A stretch of DNA of 64,000 nucleotides, from NCBI RefSeq assembly GCF_030409715.1, contig NZ_JAUFQI010000001.1, positions 496,001 to 560,000 of the forward strand, written 5' to 3'. Shown here one piece after another: positions 17,637-26,095 of the stretch. Under the pieces are notes generated by a model. The model had not been told where the DNA came from, did no database searches, and saw nothing but the letters and a program-made list of their open reading frames with translations. The DNA is from Reinekea marina. GTDB taxonomy: Bacteria; Pseudomonadota; Gammaproteobacteria; Pseudomonadales; Natronospirillaceae. The translations under genes and the position numbers were made by a program. The number at the start of each line of letters is the position of its first letter. Position 1 is the stretch's first letter.

Positions 17637-19586
17637 TTACTTGATGCCCAGTTCTCGTAAACGTTTATATAAGGTGTTTCGGCTAATATTAAGCGCCTTG
17701 GCGGTCTTTGATATATTGCCCTGATTCGCATTATAAACGGCCACAACATCGTTTCGATCCGTCGCATTGGTTTCCGCAGGCTGAGGCGCGCTTGCAGGCT
17801 CTGGCTTAAACTCGCCTTGCAATGGCCGGCTGGTCGATACGGTCGTTGAACCAATATCTTCAAAGAAATCGCTGGGTAAATCGGTTGGCTGAATGGGTTG
17901 GTTTTCGGCCATCGCCAGTGCAATTTGCAACACACTCACCAACTGGCGAATGTTGCCTGGCCAAGGGTGCTTTTGAAACAATTCAATAATGTTTTCAGGC
18001 AGGTGTTCAGGTTGTTCATTGGTGCGATACAAATTGTAAATTTCTTTAAACAATTCAACCTGATCTGTTCGTTCTCTCAGTGCGGGCAGCTCTATATTTA
18101 AGCCGCTGACTCGATAATATAAATCTTGTCGAAACAATCCCTTTTCAACATCTTCCCGCAACGATCGGTTAGTGGCGGAAATGAGTTTAATATCAACAGG
18201 GTAAGACTCCGTAGAGCCAAGCGGGTATACCTTTCGTTCTTGAAGCACTCTTAATAAACGCGCCTGTACTTTTAATGGCATTTCGCCGATTTCATCTAAA
18301 AATAAAGTGCCTTTGTGCGCCTTACGAATAAGGCCGGTTGCCCCTTTGTTGCTCGCACCGGTAAAGGCTCCTTTTTCGTAACCAAATAATTCGGATTCTA
18401 CTAACTCCGCCGGAATGGCCGCGCAATTGACCGCTACCAAAGGATAGGTTTTACGAGAACTGTATTCATGCAAGGCGTTTACGAACACCTCTTTACCAAC
18501 GCCGGTTTCACCAAATATGAGCAGAGGGATATCTTTTTCGATGATCTTTTTAGCTTGTTTGATGCAATGTTCAATACGAGGATCGCCAAAGCTGTAACGG
18601 TCTAAGGTAATCTGTGTGTCTTCCTTTTTACGCTTTTTGATTAACCGCTGGCGAAAATCGATGGCTTGTATTGCCTTTTCAGTGGGTCGCTTTAATACAC
18701 CGTGCATCTGAAAGCGCCCTAAAGCAGGCAGTTTAATGGGCATAGATTCTGGGTGGTTTTTAAGTTCAAGAAGTGGGAAGTCGAATATATCGCTGATATT
18801 TGTTAAGGCTAAATCGTAGCCTAACAGCAGTTCTGCGCGTCGATTTGCAGAGATAATGGTGCCATCTTCGTTAAAAACGATCAAACCTGCCCATTGGCTA
18901 TCGATGTTGTCGATATTCGTGTTAAAACTGAGCAAATAGTTCTCAGCCGAAAACATTTTAACAATGAGCCGGTTTTCAACGGCTTGAGACATCAGCTTAA
19001 CCATGCCCAAAGTATGAGAATGCGGCAAATAGGTATCACTCGATACGTCAATAACGCCCAATAAATCATGGTTTACATTAAAAATTGGGGCGGCCGAACC
19101 CACCATAAAGCGATTCGATTTTAAAAAGTGCTCATCTTTCTGAACCTGAACGGCATGCCCCAACTCCATAGCGGTGCCAATGGCATTGGTGCCGTTCACG
19201 TTTTCGCCCCAGTAGGTCCCGGGTTCAAAAAATGCTTTTTGTTGCTTATTTAGAAACCGTCGATCGCCCCAGCTGTTTAACATTTGGCCACGACTATCCG
19301 TCAACATGATCATGCATTGGCTGTTCGACAGTATATTTTCATAATAGGGCAGCACTTCGTTGTTGGTGGTTTCTACCAAAAAGTGATGCTCTTCTTTAAG
19401 GCTGCTGACATCACCGGTGCCTAATCGTTCAATCACTGGTTCAGAAGAGGGGTCTAGCCCGTAATTTCTGCATCGCTCCCAAGAAGCTTCGATGATCGTT
19501 TGATGATCAAGAGGTGCCTCATTCGTGGGCGAGCTTTTAGCCGAAAAACGGCTTTTTCCTAAGGTATCGATAATCGAACTGCTCAT
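17637..19586 (-). CDS. Sigma-54-dependent activator (AcoR-like, GAF-AAA+-Fis)
   Basis: 649 aa. N-terminal GAF-type sensor (about 75-215, including YWGENVNGTNAIGTA), a PAS-like segment (about 225-300), AAA+ domain (about 330-555) with Walker A GETGVGKE, the sigma-54 contact loop GAFTGA and Walker B LFLDEIGEM, then a Fis-type helix-turn-helix at the C-terminus (GNISKTAKALNISRNTLYKRL). This is the acetoin/glycerol activator type (COG3284). It sits between the two permease sets, divergent from glpS. Operator-like TGTTCA/TGAACA palindromes occur upstream of both transporter units and of this gene itself, so it probably activates both glp units and controls its own synthesis. The inducer, perhaps glycerol, is not shown by sequence. 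Confidence 0.9.
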   Translation of the reverse strand: MSSSIIDTLGKSRFSAKSSPTNEAPLDHQTIIEASWERCRNYGLDPSSEPVIERLGTGDVSSLKEEHHFLVETTNNEVLPYYENILSNSQCMIMLTDSRGQMLNSWGDRRFLNKQQKAFFEPGTYWGENVNGTNAIGTAMELGHAVQVQKDEHFLKSNRFMVGSAAPIFNVNHDLLGVIDVSSDTYLPHSHTLGMVKLMSQAVENRLIVKMFSAENYLLSFNTNIDNIDSQWAGLIVFNEDGTIISANRRAELLLGYDLALTNISDIFDFPLLELKNHPESMPIKLPALGRFQMHGVLKRPTEKAIQAIDFRQRLIKKRKKEDTQITLDRYSFGDPRIEHCIKQAKKIIEKDIPLLIFGETGVGKEVFVNALHEYSSRKTYPLVAVNCAAIPAELVESELFGYEKGAFTGASNKGATGLIRKAHKGTLFLDEIGEMPLKVQARLLRVLQERKVYPLGSTESYPVDIKLISATNRSLREDVEKGLFRQDLYYRVSGLNIELPALRERTDQVELFKEIYNLYRTNEQPEHLPENIIELFQKHPWPGNIRQLVSVLQIALAMAENQPIQPTDLPSDFFEDIGSTTVSTSRPLQGEFKPEPASAPQPAETNATDRNDVVAVYNANQGNISKTAKALNISRNTLYKRLRELGIK

Positions 19587-19650
19587 AGGGAACTCAATTT
19601 TTGTTGTTTTAATTAGGCAAATCTAGAGTGGCCTTGTGTTCACATAGTAG

Positions 19651-19734
19651 TGTTCAGCGCTGAACAAAGTCAACAATCGTCTGAACAGACTGAACATAAC
19701 AACACTAGTTTTCTCTCAGTGAACAGTGTGTTCA
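19651..19734. promoter_or_regulatory. Cluster of TGTTCA/TGAACA activator sites between the sigma-54 activator gene and glpS
   Basis: A perfect 16-bp palindrome TGTTCAGCGCTGAACA lies at 19651-19666, followed by CTGAACA at 19681 and 19690, TGAACA at 19720 and TGTTCA at 19729. The cluster is about 60-150 bp upstream of the glpS sigma-54 promoter and 65-150 bp upstream of the activator gene on the other strand, so it could serve as enhancer for glp and as autoregulatory site. Confidence 0.6.
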
Positions 19735-19795
19735 TTTTATAGATATCCCTTTAAAAACAATAGCTTATAATTTCTTATGCACACCTTTTTTAGGT

Positions 19796-19812
19796 TGGCA
19801 CAGTTATCGCTA
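19796..19812 (+). promoter_or_regulatory. Sigma-54 (-24/-12) promoter of the glp operon
   Basis: TGGCACAGTTATCGCTA: GG at 19797-19798 and GC at 19809-19810 with exactly ten bases between, and a full TGGCAC -24 element. Start expected near 19821, about 67 bases before the glpS ATG. Confidence 0.65.
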
Positions 19813-19840
19813 TCCTTCAAAGACAAAAATAAAAAGTGTT

Positions 19841-19855
19841 CAGTGTTCAACACTG
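19841..19855. promoter_or_regulatory. Palindrome CAGTGTTCAACACTG in the glpS leader
   Basis: Seven-base arms around a central C, with a further TGTTCA at 19837-19842. It lies downstream of the predicted transcription start, so if bound by the same regulator it could act as a brake on glp transcription rather than an enhancer. Confidence 0.45.
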
Positions 19856-19887
19856 TGCAAAAACATTAAAAATCACAGGACGGTATT

Positions 19888-20988
19888 ATGTCCCTCAAAT
19901 TAGAAAATGTCAGTCTCGTGGTAGAAGGGTGCGATTACTTAAGTGACGTCAACCTTAATCTAGAGCCTGGCTCATTTAACGTGTTACTGGGCCGGACCGG
20001 CGCAGGCAAAACGTCATTGATGCGTGTCATCGCGGGTTTAGATAAACCGACGCGCGGACGACTAATCATGAACGGTGCCGATGTAACCGGTATGGCTGTT
20101 CAAAAACGCAACGTATCAATGGTTTATCAGCAGTTTATTAACTACTCCAACTTAACCGTGCGAGAAAACATTGCTTCGCCACTGCGGCTGGCCAAAATAT
20201 CCGAAGCAGAAATCACCAAGCGAGTGGGTGAAACAGCCGACATGTTGCAAATCTCGCAATTCCTAGATCGCTACCCGTTAGAGTTATCAGGAGGGCAACA
20301 ACAACGTACCGCTATGGCAAGAGCTCTAGTGAAAGATGCCAGTATCTTGTTATTTGATGAACCGTTGGTGAATTTAGATTACAAGCTCCGTGAAGAGTTG
20401 CGCGTAGAATTACGTGAATTGTTCAAGGCACGAAATGCCATTGCCGTGTATGCCACTACCGAGCCAAATGAAGCCTTGGCGTTGGGAGGCACCACCTCTT
20501 TATTGCACGAAGGCAAGTTAATTCAAAGCGGACCATCGGCCGAAGTTTATCGTGAGCCTGTCGATGTTGATGCCGCCGACCTGTTCAGTGAGCCGCCCAT
20601 TAACTTGATTGCAGGGGAAGTGACCGAAAACGAAGTCACCTTCGATGAAACGGCGCATTTCCCACTGAACCAAGATTTAAGAGGTTTAACTCCGGGCGGT
20701 TATAAATTTGGTATCCGCCCTAGCCACATTGGCTTAGTACCGCACAACGATGATGATCTTGAATTATCAATGAAAGTGGAGCTCGCCGAAATCAGTGGTT
20801 CTGAAACCTTCATCCATGCCAAGAACAACCACTTTGAAATAGTGATGCAGCTTTCTGGCGTTCATGCGTATAAAACAGATTCCACGATTAACGTGTATCT
20901 ACCAACCCACAAGCTTTTTGTCTTTGATCTTAACGGCAAGATGATTCAATCCCCTTCTCGGTTAGTAAGAGGTCAAACCAATGGCTGA
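19888..20988 (+). CDS. glpS: Glycerol ABC transporter ATP-binding protein GlpS
   Basis: 366 aa. Walker A GRTGAGKT, Q-loop in VYQQFINYSNLTVREN, signature LSGGQQQR and Walker B ILLFDEPLVNLD in residues 1-240; a C-terminal TOBE/MalK-like regulatory domain follows. ATG with AGGA upstream. It is the first gene of a six-gene run glpS-glpT-glpP-glpQ-DUF2160-glpV, the order known for the glycerol transporter GlpSTPQV of rhizobia. It overlaps glpT by 8 bases. One of two non-identical ATPases that power import. Confidence 0.88.
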   Translation: MSLKLENVSLVVEGCDYLSDVNLNLEPGSFNVLLGRTGAGKTSLMRVIAGLDKPTRGRLIMNGADVTGMAVQKRNVSMVYQQFINYSNLTVRENIASPLRLAKISEAEITKRVGETADMLQISQFLDRYPLELSGGQQQRTAMARALVKDASILLFDEPLVNLDYKLREELRVELRELFKARNAIAVYATTEPNEALALGGTTSLLHEGKLIQSGPSAEVYREPVDVDAADLFSEPPINLIAGEVTENEVTFDETAHFPLNQDLRGLTPGGYKFGIRPSHIGLVPHNDDDLELSMKVELAEISGSETFIHAKNNHFEIVMQLSGVHAYKTDSTINVYLPTHKLFVFDLNGKMIQSPSRLVRGQTNG

Positions 20989-22081
20989 AATACATTTGAA
21001 ATCATTAGCGCACAGTTATGCTAAAAACCCGCAGGGTGAAGACGATTATGCGTTAAGGGAAATGAACCATGTTTGGGAGCAAGGTGGTGCGTTTGCTCTA
21101 CTAGGGCCTTCAGGCTGTGGCAAAAGTACACTGCTCAATATTATTTCCGGGCTTTTAACGCCTTCTGATGGCGAAGTGTTGTTTGATGGCAAACCTGTAA
21201 ATCATTTACCGCCACAAGAGCGCAACATTGCGCAGGTGTTTCAGTTTCCTGTTATCTACGATTCGATGACGGTATTCGATAACCTAGCGTTTCCGCTGCG
21301 TAACATGAAAGTTTCCGAAGCAAAGGTGATTAGCAAGGTTCATGAGATTGCCGAAATTTTAGATTTACACCCAGTGCTGAAGAAAAAGGCGAAGAATTTA
21401 TCAGCTGATGAAAAGCAAAAGGTGTCAATGGGTCGTGGCTTGGTACGTGATGATGTCTCGGCGATTTTATTTGATGAGCCGCTCACGGTGATCGACCCTC
21501 AATTAAAATGGAAGTTGCGACGTAAGCTAAAGCAGATTCATGAACAATTTAGCATCACCATGATTTACGTAACACACGATCAGCTAGAGGCGTCTACCTT
21601 TGCCGACAAAATTGCTGTGATGTATGGCGGCCAAATCGTTCAATTTGGTACGCCAAGAGAGCTATTTGAAAACCCAAATCATACCTTTGTTGGTTTCTTC
21701 ATTGGCAGCCCAGGTATGAACTTTTTTAACGTGACGCCAAATAAAACAGGCGTGGAGTTCGAAGGGTTTAATATTCCGTTAGAAGAAAATGTTAAAAAAA
21801 TAGTCGATCAAAGTACCAGTGAAAACATCAAAGTTGGTATACGCCCAGAGTTTGTTCACGTTTGGAACAAGCCAACGGAAGATGCCTTCGCATGCGATGT
21901 GAAGCATGTTGAAGACTTAGGCACCTATAAAATTCTTACCTTAGCCTTAGGCAGCTATGTCATCAAAGCTCGCTTAGACGAAGACGATTTTATTCCAGAG
22001 CGAAAAGCTTACGTCAGCTTCCCTGAGCAGTGGTTAAAAGTGTACATCGATGAGTATTTGGTTGGGGGGTTAGAAGAATGA
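20981..22081 (+). CDS. glpT: Glycerol ABC transporter ATP-binding protein GlpT
   Basis: 366 aa. Walker A GPSGCGKS, Q-loop AQVFQFPVIYDSMTVFDN, Walker B AILFDEPLTVIDP, switch His in YVTHDQLEA. The ABC signature is LSADEKQK instead of LSGGQ, so this subunit probably gives an asymmetric ATPase pair with GlpS, which carries a canonical signature; I believe such a signature is usual for this subunit in the family but could not check. C-terminal TOBE domain. Overlaps glpS by 8 and glpP by 4 bases. GlpT here means the ABC ATPase, not the glycerol-3-phosphate antiporter. Confidence 0.87.
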   Translation: MAEIHLKSLAHSYAKNPQGEDDYALREMNHVWEQGGAFALLGPSGCGKSTLLNIISGLLTPSDGEVLFDGKPVNHLPPQERNIAQVFQFPVIYDSMTVFDNLAFPLRNMKVSEAKVISKVHEIAEILDLHPVLKKKAKNLSADEKQKVSMGRGLVRDDVSAILFDEPLTVIDPQLKWKLRRKLKQIHEQFSITMIYVTHDQLEASTFADKIAVMYGGQIVQFGTPRELFENPNHTFVGFFIGSPGMNFFNVTPNKTGVEFEGFNIPLEENVKKIVDQSTSENIKVGIRPEFVHVWNKPTEDAFACDVKHVEDLGTYKILTLALGSYVIKARLDEDDFIPERKAYVSFPEQWLKVYIDEYLVGGLEE

Positions 22082-22944
22082 GAAAAGTAGAAAACAATAA
22101 AGCATGGTGGTTAGTACTGCCGGTATTTATTTTGGTTGCTTTTTCAGCTGTGATCCCGCTGATGACGGTGGTGAACTATTCCGTTCAAGATATCTTTGAC
22201 CAAAACAACGCTTACTTTGTGGGCGTGGAATGGTACAGAGAAGTATTGCTGGACACGCGTTTACAAGAATCACTGATTCGCCAATTTATATTTTCGTTCA
22301 CAGTCCTTGCCATCGAAATTCCATTGGGAATCGCCATTGCCCTAATGATGCCAACGAAAGGCCGCATGGCATCGGTGAGCTTAATCATTGTGGCAATTCC
22401 GCTATTAGTACCAGGAAATGTGGTCGGGACGATTTGGAAAATCTTTGGTCGTGCCGATGTGGGTTTACTCGGCTGGGCACTGAACAGCCTGGGGATCGAC
22501 TATAACTACGCCGCGAACCCAATGGACGCTTGGTTTACAGTGGTGCTTATGGATGTATGGCATTGGACTCCACTAGTGGCGTTGCTGTGTTACTCCGGTT
22601 TGCGTGCTATTCCCGATGCTTTCTATCAAGCAGCAGCGATCGACCGAGCCTCGAACTGGGCGGTGTTTCGATACATTCAATTACCGCGCCTTAAAAGTGT
22701 TCTCGTCATTGGTACCTTGTTGCGTTTCATGGACAGTTTCATGATTTACAGCGAGCCCTTTGTATTAACCGGTGGAGGTCCAGGTAGTTCAACAACCTTT
22801 TTAAGCCAGACCCTAACGAAAATGGCCATCGGTCAATTTGATTTAGGACCTGCGGCCGCATTTTCACTGGTCTATTTCTTAATCGTGCTACTGGCGTCGT
22901 GGTTGTTCTTTACCACGATCACCGAAATGGATAAGGATAAATAA
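22078..22944 (+). CDS. glpP: Glycerol ABC transporter permease GlpP
   Basis: 288 aa inner-membrane permease, six TM helices, EAA loop FYQAAAIDRASNWAVFRYIQLPRLKS. MalF-like. ATGA overlap with glpT; 8 bases separate it from glpQ. A paralogue is encoded at 15967-16818 with its own promoter. Confidence 0.88.
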   Translation: MRKVENNKAWWLVLPVFILVAFSAVIPLMTVVNYSVQDIFDQNNAYFVGVEWYREVLLDTRLQESLIRQFIFSFTVLAIEIPLGIAIALMMPTKGRMASVSLIIVAIPLLVPGNVVGTIWKIFGRADVGLLGWALNSLGIDYNYAANPMDAWFTVVLMDVWHWTPLVALLCYSGLRAIPDAFYQAAAIDRASNWAVFRYIQLPRLKSVLVIGTLLRFMDSFMIYSEPFVLTGGGPGSSTTFLSQTLTKMAIGQFDLGPAAAFSLVYFLIVLLASWLFFTTITEMDKDK

Positions 22945-22952
22945 GGGCATTT

Positions 22953-23759
22953 ATGATGAATAGTAAACGAAAAATAATTGGTTTAAGTGTCTACGTTGTG
23001 TTCTTGTTGGTGCCTATTTATTGGTTGTTGAACATGTCGTTTAAGCACAAAGATGAAGTGCTCAGCGGGCTAACCTTATGGCCAAAAGATTTTACCTTTT
23101 CTAACTACGTGACCATTTTTTCAGATCCGAGTTGGTATATGGGTTATGTGAACTCGCTGATTTACGTCGGCCTAAACATGATCATCACATTAACGGTAGC
23201 GTTACCGGCGGCTTATGCCTTTAGTCGTTATAAATTTATTGGTGACAAGCATTTGTTCTTTTGGTTGTTAACGAATCGAATGGCTCCGCCAGCGGTATTT
23301 TTATTGCCATTTTTTCAGCTGTATTCATCGGTGGGTTTATTCGATACACATTGGGCCGTTGCACTATCGCATTGTTTGTTCAGTGTTCCGTTAGCGGTTT
23401 GGATATTAGAAGGCTTTATGTCGGGCGTGCCGCGAGAGATTGATGAAACCGCCTTTATTGATGGCTACAGTTTTCCGAGATTTTTCATCCGAATTTTCTT
23501 ACCGCTGATTCGTTCGGGCATTGGTGTAACAGCGTTCTTTAGCTTTCTGTTTTCTTGGGTTGAGTTGCTGCTGGCAAGAACACTAACCTCTGTAGAGGCC
23601 AAGCCCATTGGCGCTGTGATGACACGAACCATCTCGGCCGAAGGTATCGATTGGGGCTTGTTAGCCGCCGCGGGAGTGCTCACTATTTTACCAGGCTTGA
23701 TGGTGATTTGGTTGGTTCGAAATCATGTAGCGAAAGGCTTTGCACTCGGTCGAGTGTAA
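22953..23759 (+). CDS. glpQ: Glycerol ABC transporter permease GlpQ
   Basis: 268 aa, MalG-like permease with six TM helices and EAA loop REIDETAFIDGYSFPRFFIRIFLPLIRSG. Adjacent ATG codons at 22953 and 22956 are both possible starts. It pairs with GlpP to form the channel. A paralogue is encoded at 16808-17632. Confidence 0.88.
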   Translation: MMNSKRKIIGLSVYVVFLLVPIYWLLNMSFKHKDEVLSGLTLWPKDFTFSNYVTIFSDPSWYMGYVNSLIYVGLNMIITLTVALPAAYAFSRYKFIGDKHLFFWLLTNRMAPPAVFLLPFFQLYSSVGLFDTHWAVALSHCLFSVPLAVWILEGFMSGVPREIDETAFIDGYSFPRFFIRIFLPLIRSGIGVTAFFSFLFSWVELLLARTLTSVEAKPIGAVMTRTISAEGIDWGLLAAAGVLTILPGLMVIWLVRNHVAKGFALGRV

Positions 23760-23790
23760 GCGTTAAGACGACTGTATTAGGAGATTAACA

Positions 23791-24063
23791 ATGGGCTGGA
23801 TGGCATGGACCACCGTTACCGCAGGTTTTTTTATATCGATCGCCGTCATTCTAATAGGTATGACGATATGGGAAATCAAGAGTCCTAACGTTGAACGTAA
23901 AGGCTTTTTACCCATCGCCACAACACGGGGCGATCGCCTGTTTATTGGCTTACTCAGCAGTGCATATATTCATTTAATGTACGTCGGCTTCTTTGAAGCA
24001 ACGCTGATCATACCCTTAGTATTTTGTATCGCTTGGGTGGCAAGCCTGATTCGTTGGGGATAA
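23791..24063 (+). CDS. DUF2160 small membrane protein of the glycerol transporter locus
   Basis: 90 aa with three hydrophobic helices (about 3-23, 45-65 and 67-85) separated by the polar motif ERKGFLPIATTRGDRLFIGLLSSAYIHL, the hallmark of DUF2160. TAGGAG ribosome-binding site. DUF2160 genes recur between glpQ and glpV in glycerol ABC operons, so a role as transporter accessory subunit is likely, though its job is not known. Confidence 0.85.
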   Translation: MGWMAWTTVTAGFFISIAVILIGMTIWEIKSPNVERKGFLPIATTRGDRLFIGLLSSAYIHLMYVGFFEATLIIPLVFCIAWVASLIRWG

Positions 24064-24258
24064 AAACTTTTTTAACAGTGAGCTCAAGAGTTCGCTAAAC
24101 AGAATCTTAAATGACCGCGTTAGATGAATTGCTAGGTGCGCAACTAGTGCTCATTAGCTAGGCATTTGAGCTAAACGTCAGTTCGCTGACAAAACGCAAT
24201 TGGGACTACCTAGGCACAAACGTAGATCACCATTACGGTTAACCAAAAGAGGTTGAAG

Positions 24259-25983
24259 ATGAAAAATAAGAAAAACCAACCAGCTAAGATACTGCTCACA
24301 GCAGCTATCTCTCTGGCAACTTTAGGTGTTGTGCAAGCCGATCAATATTCGGACGCGGCACAAAAATGGATTGAGCAAGAGTTCAGCGTTTCGACACTGA
24401 CCAAAGCTCAACAAGAACAAGAAATGGCATGGTTTGCAGAAGCGGCCAAACCGTTTCGTGGTATGACCATTAATGTAGCATCAGAAACGATTGCCACGCA
24501 CGAATATGAATCGAACGTTCTTGCAAAAGCATTTACAGAGATTACCGGCATTAATATCGTGCACGATCTGATTGGCGAAGGCGATGTCGTTGAAAAACTT
24601 CAAACGCAAATGCAATCAGACCGTAACATTTACGATGCATACATCAATGACTCTGACTTAATTGGTACTCACTTCCGTTACGGTAAGGTTGTGCCAATTT
24701 CTGACATGATGGCCGGCGATGGTAAAGACTACACGCTTCCAACATTAGACTTAGACGATTTCATTGGCCTAAGTTTTACGACAGGTCCAGATGGAAAAAT
24801 TTATCAGCTACCCGATCAACAGTTCGCTAACCTTTATTGGTTCCGTGCCGATTGGTTTGAACGTGCCGATCTTAAACAGCAATTTAAGTCAATCTACGGA
24901 TATGATTTAGGTGTGCCGGTTAACTGGTCTGCCTATGAAGATATTGCTGAGTTCTTCTCAGTGCATGTAAAAGAGATCGATGGTGAACGTGTATACGGCC
25001 ACATGGATTACGGTAAAAAAGACCCGTCTTTAGGCTGGCGTTTCACCGATGCCTGGTTCTCAATGGCGGGAGCAGGCGACAAAGGCATTCCAAACGGTTT
25101 ACCGGTTGATGAATGGGGCGTGCGTGTAGAAGGGTGTAATCCAGTAGGTTCAAGCGTAACGCGTGGTGGTGCAACTAACGGCCCAGCGGCCGTGTACGCA
25201 ACCACTAAGTACGTTGATTGGTTGAAAAAATATGCGCCACCAGAAGCGCAAGGCATGACATTCGGTGAAGCTGGTCCTGTACCTGCTCAAGGTGCCATTG
25301 CTCAGCAAATTTTCTGGTACACCGCATTCACAGCGAGCATGAACTCAGAAGGTTTACCGGTCGTCAATGAAGACGGCACGCCAAAATGGCGTATGGCGCC
25401 TTCGCCTAAAGGCCCATACTGGGAAGAAGGCATGAAACTTGGTTACCAAGATACGGGTTCTTGGACTTTCCTAAACTCTACGCCAGATAAGCGTCGTTTA
25501 GCCGCTTGGTTGTATGCACAGTTCACGGTATCTAAGACAGTTTCTTTGAAGAAAACATTGGTTGGTTTAACGCCAATTCGTGAATCGGATATTAACTCTC
25601 AAGCCATGACCGATGCCGCACCTAAGTTAGGTGGTTTGGTAGAATTCTACCGAAGCCCTGCACGTGTTCAGTGGACACCAACTGGTACTAACATTCCTGA
25701 TTATCCTAAGCTAGCTCAGTTGTGGTGGCAGTATATTGCTGAAGCCGCAAGTGGCGATTCAACGCCACAAGAAGCGCTAGACGGCTTAGCTAAAGCACAA
25801 GATAAAGTTCTGGCACGTTTAGAGCGCTCTGGTGTGCAAGGTGAGTGTGGACCGAAACTTAATAAAGAATCGGACCCAAGCTTCTGGTTAAATCAGCCAG
25901 GTGCACCGAAGGCTAAGTTGAAAAATGAAAAGCCACAAGGTGTAACGATAGACTACGCAACTTTATTAGAAAGCTGGAAGTAG
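24259..25983 (+). CDS. glpV: Glycerol ABC transporter substrate-binding protein GlpV
   Basis: 574 aa periplasmic protein. The ATG at 24259 is preferred over an in-frame TTG at 24253 because AGAGG lies six bases before it. Signal peptide to about residue 27 (ISLATLGVVQA). Large extracellular solute-binding fold, much longer than maltose-type proteins (about 400 aa) but the usual size for GlpV. Motifs such as RGMTINVASETIATHEYE and YQLPDQQFANLYWFRADWFE are typical. It lies 195 bases after the DUF2160 gene and is followed by a strong terminator, so it closes the transporter operon. Confidence 0.88.
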   Translation: MKNKKNQPAKILLTAAISLATLGVVQADQYSDAAQKWIEQEFSVSTLTKAQQEQEMAWFAEAAKPFRGMTINVASETIATHEYESNVLAKAFTEITGINIVHDLIGEGDVVEKLQTQMQSDRNIYDAYINDSDLIGTHFRYGKVVPISDMMAGDGKDYTLPTLDLDDFIGLSFTTGPDGKIYQLPDQQFANLYWFRADWFERADLKQQFKSIYGYDLGVPVNWSAYEDIAEFFSVHVKEIDGERVYGHMDYGKKDPSLGWRFTDAWFSMAGAGDKGIPNGLPVDEWGVRVEGCNPVGSSVTRGGATNGPAAVYATTKYVDWLKKYAPPEAQGMTFGEAGPVPAQGAIAQQIFWYTAFTASMNSEGLPVVNEDGTPKWRMAPSPKGPYWEEGMKLGYQDTGSWTFLNSTPDKRRLAAWLYAQFTVSKTVSLKKTLVGLTPIRESDINSQAMTDAAPKLGGLVEFYRSPARVQWTPTGTNIPDYPKLAQLWWQYIAEAASGDSTPQEALDGLAKAQDKVLARLERSGVQGECGPKLNKESDPSFWLNQPGAPKAKLKNEKPQGVTIDYATLLESWK

Positions 25984-25992
25984 TTTGCTTTA

Positions 25993-26018
25993 ACCGCTCA
26001 CCATAATTTATGAGCGGT
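25993..26018. repeat. Hairpin just after glpV
   Basis: ACCGCTCA and TGAGCGGT form an eight-base perfect stem around CCATAATTTA, directly before the main terminator. No U-tract; it may protect the glpV mRNA 3' end. Confidence 0.5.
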
Positions 26019-26027
26019 CGTTCATTG

Positions 26028-26062
26028 AAAGCTGAGGGCACCTTATGCCTCAGCTTTTTTTA
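26028..26062 (+). terminator. Rho-independent terminator between glpV and glpK
   Basis: Ten-base perfect stem AAAGCTGAGG (26028-26037) with CCTCAGCTTT (26048-26057), running into TTTTTTTA. It should stop most glp transcription before glpK, whose ATG is only 35 bases further on. Confidence 0.85.
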
Positions 26063-26095
26063 TAGATTTAGATTTCAGTTGTAAAGGGCAAAACG

